Positions 60,376 to 64,000 of a stretch of DNA of 64,000 nt are shown piece by piece (position 1 is the stretch's first letter; each line of letters begins with the position of its first letter). The DNA comes from Terriglobus sp. TAA 43 (GTDB taxonomy: Bacteria > Acidobacteriota > Terriglobia > Terriglobales > Acidobacteriaceae), in NCBI RefSeq assembly GCF_000800015.1, contig NZ_JUGR01000001.1:2232001-2296000 (forward strand), read 5' to 3'. The position numbers were made by a program, and so were the translations under genes. The notes beneath the pieces were generated by a model. It was not told the origin of the DNA and ran no database searches. It worked only from the letters and a program-made list of their open reading frames with translations.

Positions 60376-60945
60376 ATGATGGAGATTACATCTCGCGGTC
60401 TTTGGACACTGATTCATGGCATGGGCTTTGGCGCGCTGTTTCTTCTGGCGTGTTCTGCTGCCATCTATCAGCTGTGGACGATCTGCCGCAACAACGGAAC
60501 GTCTGACGACCATACGGACGCTGTACTGAAGTGGTATCTGCTGGCCATGGCTCTGCTGGCGTGGCTCTCTGTTCTGAGCGGGACGTATGTTGTCTATCCC
60601 TGGTATCGCGCCGTTGCCCCGGCTGGCACACATGATCTGACGCTGTATCCGCAGCTTCTACTGAAGTCGAGTCCCACGACGATTAGTTGGCACACGCTTG
60701 GCATGGAATGGAAAGAACATGTCGCGTGGCTGAGTCCCATTGCCATGACTATGGCCGCCGTGACGTTTTTCTATTACGGTCGCGATCTAAGAAACCAACG
60801 CTATCTTCGCAGCGCTGTGTTGTGGTTCACCATTGTGGCGTTCGCTTCGGCAGCAGTGGCGGGAACATGGGGCGCCATGATCAACAAGTACGCACCAACA
60901 GTCGGTGGGAACGTCTACTCGTTTTCGCAAGGGGAGGCGAAATGA
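60376..60945 (+). CDS. Four-segment membrane protein, unknown
   Basis: A 189-residue membrane protein with hydrophobic segments near residues 7-30, 50-72, 115-135 and 142-165 (GLWTLIHGMGFGALFLLACSAAIY; LLAMALLAWLSVLSGTYVVYPWY; WLSPIAMTMAAVTFFYY; SAVLWFTIVAFASAAVAGTWGAM). Charged motif VKWYLL/GMEWKEHVAW in loops. No recognised family, though the layout is similar to cytochrome-related or DUF2231-like membrane proteins. GGAAGGCAGG ribosome site at 3-base spacing. Its end overlaps the next gene by 4 bases, so the two are coupled. Confidence 0.7.
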   Translation: MMEITSRGLWTLIHGMGFGALFLLACSAAIYQLWTICRNNGTSDDHTDAVLKWYLLAMALLAWLSVLSGTYVVYPWYRAVAPAGTHDLTLYPQLLLKSSPTTISWHTLGMEWKEHVAWLSPIAMTMAAVTFFYYGRDLRNQRYLRSAVLWFTIVAFASAAVAGTWGAMINKYAPTVGGNVYSFSQGEAK

Positions 60946-61277
60946 ACTCTTCTACAACCGAGACCCGTTCCTTGCCGAATGGCGCAGGCGCCGCCGCAAC
61001 ACTTGCTGCCGGAGTTGGCTCTGCCGTCCTCGGCGTGCTGACGCTTGCCGGTGATAAAAGCCCAGCCATCAAGAATGCGCTGATCTTCTACCGGCCGACC
61101 GGTGCCCTGTCCGGTGTCACCACGGTGACGATTGCCGTGTGGCTGGCAACCTGGCTGGCGCTGCATCGCCTGTGGTCAAAGAAAGACGTGAACGTCAGGA
61201 AGATTGTGACGGTAGCTTTTGTATTGCTTGCCGCAAGCTTGCTGCTGACGTTCCCACCGTTTCTCGATGCGTTCTAA
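60942..61277 (+). CDS. Small three-segment membrane protein
   Basis: A 111-residue protein whose ATG overlaps the stop of the preceding gene (ATGA) with GGGGAGG just upstream. Segments at about residues 20-38, 58-78 and 88-108. Translationally coupled partner of the four-segment protein; probably a two-subunit membrane assembly. Function unknown. Confidence 0.7.
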   Translation: MNSSTTETRSLPNGAGAAATLAAGVGSAVLGVLTLAGDKSPAIKNALIFYRPTGALSGVTTVTIAVWLATWLALHRLWSKKDVNVRKIVTVAFVLLAASLLLTFPPFLDAF

Positions 61278-61281
61278 CGCC

Positions 61282-61836
61282 TTAACGCTTCGCTAGTTCA
61301 CGTTCGATGGCCTGTGTAAGAACAGGCGAATCGGGCAGAGTGTCGGGCGAGAAGCGTGCCACTGGCGCGCCTTCACGGCTCAACAGGAACTTCTCAAAGT
61401 TCCAGAGGAGCTCGGGCTCCTCATTTGGCTTTACGCCGAATTTGACCAGACCATCCACCATCGCTTGTTTGCCTGCGCCTTCTGAGCTGGGCTGAGCTTC
61501 GATCATGGCTGCATAGAGCGGATGCTTCGAAGGCCCCACGACGGTGATCTTCGAGAACATGGGGAAGTCCACACCAAAGGTGCTGCGACAGAATTGTTGA
61601 ATGTCGTCGTTAGAACCTGGCTCCTGGCCTGCGAAGTCGTTCGCAGGAAAGCCCAGAACCTCAAATCCGGCATCGTGATAACGCTTGTAGGTCTTTTCCA
61701 ACGCATCGTACTGGGGCGTCAGGCCGCACTTTGAGGCGACATTCACAATCAGCAGCACCTTGCCGCGATATTCACCCAGCGTGGTGACGGTGCCATCCAT
61801 GCGTGTCAGAGGAATGGAATACAGATCGAAAGCCAT
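61282..61836 (-). CDS. Glutathione peroxidase family protein
   Basis: A 184-residue thioredoxin-fold peroxidase: LLIVNVASKCGLTPQYDALEKTYKRYHDAGFEVLGFPANDFAGQEPGSNDDIQQFC carries the active-site Cys (position of selenocysteine in animal enzymes) and the FPANDF motif. LLWNFEKFLLSREGAPVARFSP gives the Trp-Asn of the catalytic tetrad. It reduces peroxides with thioredoxin or glutathione. ATG 61836 (MAFDLYSIPL) chosen; ATG 61848 is possible. Separated by a terminator from the hypothetical gene upstream. Confidence 0.94.
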   Translation of the reverse strand: MAFDLYSIPLTRMDGTVTTLGEYRGKVLLIVNVASKCGLTPQYDALEKTYKRYHDAGFEVLGFPANDFAGQEPGSNDDIQQFCRSTFGVDFPMFSKITVVGPSKHPLYAAMIEAQPSSEGAGKQAMVDGLVKFGVKPNEEPELLWNFEKFLLSREGAPVARFSPDTLPDSPVLTQAIERELAKR

Positions 61837-61891
61837 GGCATCCAGCATAAAGCCGGTGCCGCGAAAACACCGACCAGCTTGGAAAACAGTG

Positions 61892-61940
61892 AAATAAAAC
61901 GGCGGGCGAATGGATCCTGAATGGACCATCCGCCCGCCGC
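61892..61940 (-). terminator. Rho-independent terminator between the hypothetical gene and gpx
   Basis: Arms CGGCGGGCG (61900-61908) and CGCCCGCCG (61931-61939), extended by ATGG/CCAT inside, followed on the minus strand by TTTTATTTC. Confidence 0.75.
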
Positions 61941-61948
61941 AGTTGAAT

Positions 61949-62434
61949 TTAGATCGCAGCTGCCAGAGCAGTCTTTTGGCGGCGCTTCTTGTATGCGGCC
62001 AGATCGTCCTGCCACGAACCCAATGCAATCGCCAGCGGAGATTCCTCTTCGCGCAACGCCTGCTGCTGGAGATAGTTCACCTTTTTTCCGAAGACTGACA
62101 TGCCTTCGGTGGAACGAAGCGCGGAGGCCGCAGCTTCTACTTCCTCAACCGATGCAGCCGTCTCATCGTGCTGGCAGAGGTTGTCCGTCCAGCCTTCGGG
62201 ACGGAATGAACGTGGAAGCTCGCTCTCCTGATACTCGATGCCGGAAGCCGCCAGCGACTTTGCTGTTGCTACCAGCGTTTCGCGCTTGGTTGCCATCTTC
62301 TTTACGGCAGCCTCTCGCAGAGTTTCGGTCGCGAAGACCTCATGCTTCTGCAGGTGGATCAGCTTACGATCGTAAAGATCAATTTCGCGATGTAGATCAC
62401 GAAGGTAGTACTTATCCTGCACAACTACGCGCAT
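61949..62434 (-). CDS. Hypothetical helical protein
   Basis: A 161-residue hydrophilic, mostly helical protein (LRDLHREIDLYDRKLIHLQKHEVFATETLREAAVKKMATKRETLVATAKSLAAS, then EVEAAASALRSTEGMSVFGKKVNYLQQQALREEE) with coiled-coil character. No cysteine pair or membrane segment; no family recognised. ATG 62434 chosen. Alone between a terminator and the cold-shock gene. Confidence 0.6.
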   Translation of the reverse strand: MRVVVQDKYYLRDLHREIDLYDRKLIHLQKHEVFATETLREAAVKKMATKRETLVATAKSLAASGIEYQESELPRSFRPEGWTDNLCQHDETAASVEEVEAAASALRSTEGMSVFGKKVNYLQQQALREEESPLAIALGSWQDDLAAYKKRRQKTALAAAI

Positions 62435-62603
62435 CCGATGTGCTCCTGGCCCCAACGGCCCGATGAAATTTGTGTCTCCGAACATGCAGAGGAACCCGGA
62501 AGGTTCTGAGTGGGGGAGGGCAGTCCTCCTGCATGCACACAGTTGGTAAGATGCGCATTTCGTCGTACGCGTCAGTCGACGTGAATTTTCTGTTGCAAAC
62601 GCG

Positions 62604-62632
62604 AAGAGGGCGACCCGAAGGTCGCCCTCTTT
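62604..62632 (-). terminator. Terminator after the cold-shock gene, UUCG tetraloop
   Basis: Stem GAGGGCGACC/GGTCGCCCTC closed on the minus strand by TTCG, giving a C(UUCG)G tetraloop, followed by TTCGCG; the T-tract is weak. Confidence 0.75.
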
Positions 62633-62651
62633 CCATCAGAAACTCTTAGAG

Positions 62652-62852
62652 TTAGACGGGCTGTACGTTCTCAGCCTGCCAGCCCTTCGGTCCCTTCACC
62701 ACGTTGAAGCTCACGCGCTGGCCTTCCTGCAGCGAGCGGAAACCCTGAGCCTGAATTGCGGTGTGGTGAACGAATACATCCTCGCCGTTGTCGCGCGAGA
62801 TGAATCCAAAACCCTTAGCGTCGTTGAACCACTTCACATTACCCTGTTCCAT
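62652..62852 (-). CDS. Cold-shock protein, CspA family
   Basis: A 66-residue OB-fold RNA/DNA-binding protein with RNP1 GFGFI and RNP2 VFVHH motifs ([36 protein letters not shown]). Full family length. It prevents RNA secondary structure, often at low temperature. The 233-base gap upstream gives room for the usual long cold-shock leader, though no cold-box was identified. Confidence 0.96.
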   Translation of the reverse strand: MEQGNVKWFNDAKGFGFISRDNGEDVFVHHTAIQAQGFRSLQEGQRVSFNVVKGPKGWQAENVQPV

Positions 62853-63085
62853 TGCCTTGTCCCTGTCCTAATACTTCGTTGGTGTTTCGCTGAATCTCTC
62901 AATACAGGTTTTGCAAGTGCGTTTGGGCAGGGCGAGCAAAGAACCAAAACTGAGGGTCAAACGATTGCGAATAGCGTAGCACAAACCCTCGGAATGGCAG
63001 CGACTTTTTCGCAGCTCATTCCGTCTAAACATAATGCCGCCTGATATTTGCACCATTCCTGTTGCAAATCAGGGATTCCCTCTTC

Positions 63086-64000
63086 TTAGAAACCGGGGAC
63101 ATTCACTGCATGATAAATCATTTCCATAATACGCAAATCCTTTAATCCATCTTCCCCTGGCGCAATGGTGTCCCGGTTCTCACGCACGGCAGCGGCTAGC
63201 TCTTCAGCTTCCAGCCGGAACTCCGGGAAATCCAACTCACGAACCTTAATTTCCATGGGACGGCCGTAAGACGGGTTATGGACCTTACCCCGAATGCGAT
63301 ACGGTTCCTGCCAGCGGAAGGCAGGCGCCATGAACGCGCTGCCGAACTCCCCGGTGATCCGCAGGGTGTCGGAGATGTCCCGCTCATACGAAGAGACGCA
63401 GACTGCGCGCGCGCCCGACGGAAACACGCTTGTCCACCGCACCTCACGCTCCATGCCATTTGCGTCGCAGGTGGCGGACGCCTCTTCCACGGCGATGGGT
63501 TCTTCACCCAACAGAAAGCGCGCCGCGTTCAGGGGATAAATCCCTACATCCCAGAGAGATCCACCGCCGGCGAGAGAGCCCTTGTCACGCCAGCCGGATT
63601 TAAGCTTGAATCCAAATCCGCTTTCGATACGCAACGATGACTGCGGGCCAAAGGTGCCCTGCCTGATCAGTTCGCGCAGATGCTGGTGCGGCATGGTGTG
63701 CGGGCAGCGATAGGCAATGCCCAGTCGTACGCCTGCGTTGCGGCACGCGGCGATCATCGCTTCCGCGTCGGCGGAGGTGGAAGCCATGGGCTTCTCGCAC
63801 AACACATGCTTCCCTGCTGCTGCGGCGCGCTCTGTGTATTCGCGGTGCAGGCTGACGGGCAGCGCCAGGTACACGGCATCTATCGACGGATTGTCAGCGA
63901 TCCGGTCAAAGTCAGCATAAGAATAGGTGGCATCGGCACTATATTTCTTCGCGATGGCGCTCGCTTTTGCGGGGTCGCCACTGACCACCGCCGACACACG
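63086..64000 (-). CDS. Gfo/Idh/MocA family oxidoreductase, N-terminus cut by the window
   Basis: The last 304 residues of an NAD(P)-dependent sugar or polyol dehydrogenase. Reading continues past base 64000, so the Rossmann start (GxGxxA) is missing. Visible are DAVYLALPVSLHREYTERAAAAGKHVLCEKPMAS, with the EKP catalytic lysine, AYRCPHTMPHQHLRELI, SLWDVGIYPLNAARFLLGEEP with GIYPLN, and ELAAAVRENRDTIAPGEDGLKDLRIMEMIYHAV, the usual end. Substrate is not decidable. Confidence 0.93.
   Translation of the reverse strand, partial: RVSAVVSGDPAKASAIAKKYSADATYSYADFDRIADNPSIDAVYLALPVSLHREYTERAAAAGKHVLCEKPMASTSADAEAMIAACRNAGVRLGIAYRCPHTMPHQHLRELIRQGTFGPQSSLRIESGFGFKLKSGWRDKGSLAGGGSLWDVGIYPLNAARFLLGEEPIAVEEASATCDANGMEREVRWTSVFPSGARAVCVSSYERDISDTLRITGEFGSAFMAPAFRWQEPYRIRGKVHNPSYGRPMEIKVRELDFPEFRLEAEELAAAVRENRDTIAPGEDGLKDLRIMEMIYHAVNVPGF

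Noticed and set aside
1-64000. CRISPR arrays, rRNA genes, prophage or toxin-antitoxin modules
   Set aside because: I found no direct-repeat array, no rRNA stretch, no phage structural genes and no convincing toxin-antitoxin pair.

Overview
The window reads as chromosomal DNA of an Acidobacteriota member, probably class Terriglobia (Terriglobus/Granulicella/Edaphobacter-like). This is an inference from gene families, not from a marker gene. Supporting signs are a 1151-residue Oar-type TonB-dependent receptor with an N-terminal carboxypeptidase-regulatory domain, a secreted M13 peptidase, a membrane-anchored protein of a kind I associate with this phylum (58932-60212), and moderately high GC with dense, short-spaced genes. 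I see no insertion sequence, prophage, CRISPR array or rRNA operon. Three tRNA genes, all with encoded CCA, are present: tRNA-Pro(TGG), tRNA-His(GTG) and tRNA-Pro(GGG).

Left third (1-24.9 kb) is a carbohydrate acquisition island. A minus-strand unit runs from a DapA/NanA-type aldolase through a fucose-isomerase-like protein and, past an internal terminator, into a ribose/rhamnose-class ABC importer whose last gene fuses the permease to its substrate-binding protein. A divergent FadR-type GntR regulator and a convergent MFS carrier belong to it; both promoters carry TGTCGACA. Next to it lies a second unit. It holds a GntR-LacI hybrid regulator, a FucP-like permease, a secreted glycosidase-like protein of unknown activity, an HpcH/HpaI aldolase, and on the minus strand a PfkB kinase, a TonB receptor and a secreted GH38 alpha-mannosidase. 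I found a shared palindrome (CCTGTAAGTACAGG and variants) in front of the regulator, fucP, the PfkB kinase and an endonuclease/exonuclease/phosphatase-fold gene, which ties these into one proposed regulon.

Middle (24.9-48 kb) is mixed housekeeping and envelope biology. It contains a TRIC-type channel, a small CxxC protein with a very strong ribosome-binding site, an M1-peptidase-like protein without zinc ligands, rlmB, and an ECF sigma factor followed by two unusual membrane proteins. After these come an M13 metallopeptidase, TPR, esterase and unknown secreted proteins, a hydrolase/cytochrome c/membrane-protein operon, a glycine-zipper lipoprotein, a DinB/WYL-regulator divergent pair and a parallel beta-helix protein.

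Right part (48-64 kb) holds the tRNAs, DUF4112, an HGSNAT-like acyltransferase, DUF72, an L,D-transpeptidase lipoprotein and an ECF sigma/anti-sigma/Spy-like operon. That operon is divergent from a heme oxygenase-bacteriophytochrome pair (biliverdin synthesis plus red/far-red light sensing). Then follow the membrane-anchored protein preceded by two copies of CGCGATATCG three helical turns apart, two small membrane proteins, glutathione peroxidase, a hypothetical protein, a cold-shock protein and a Gfo/Idh/MocA oxidoreductase cut by the window edge.
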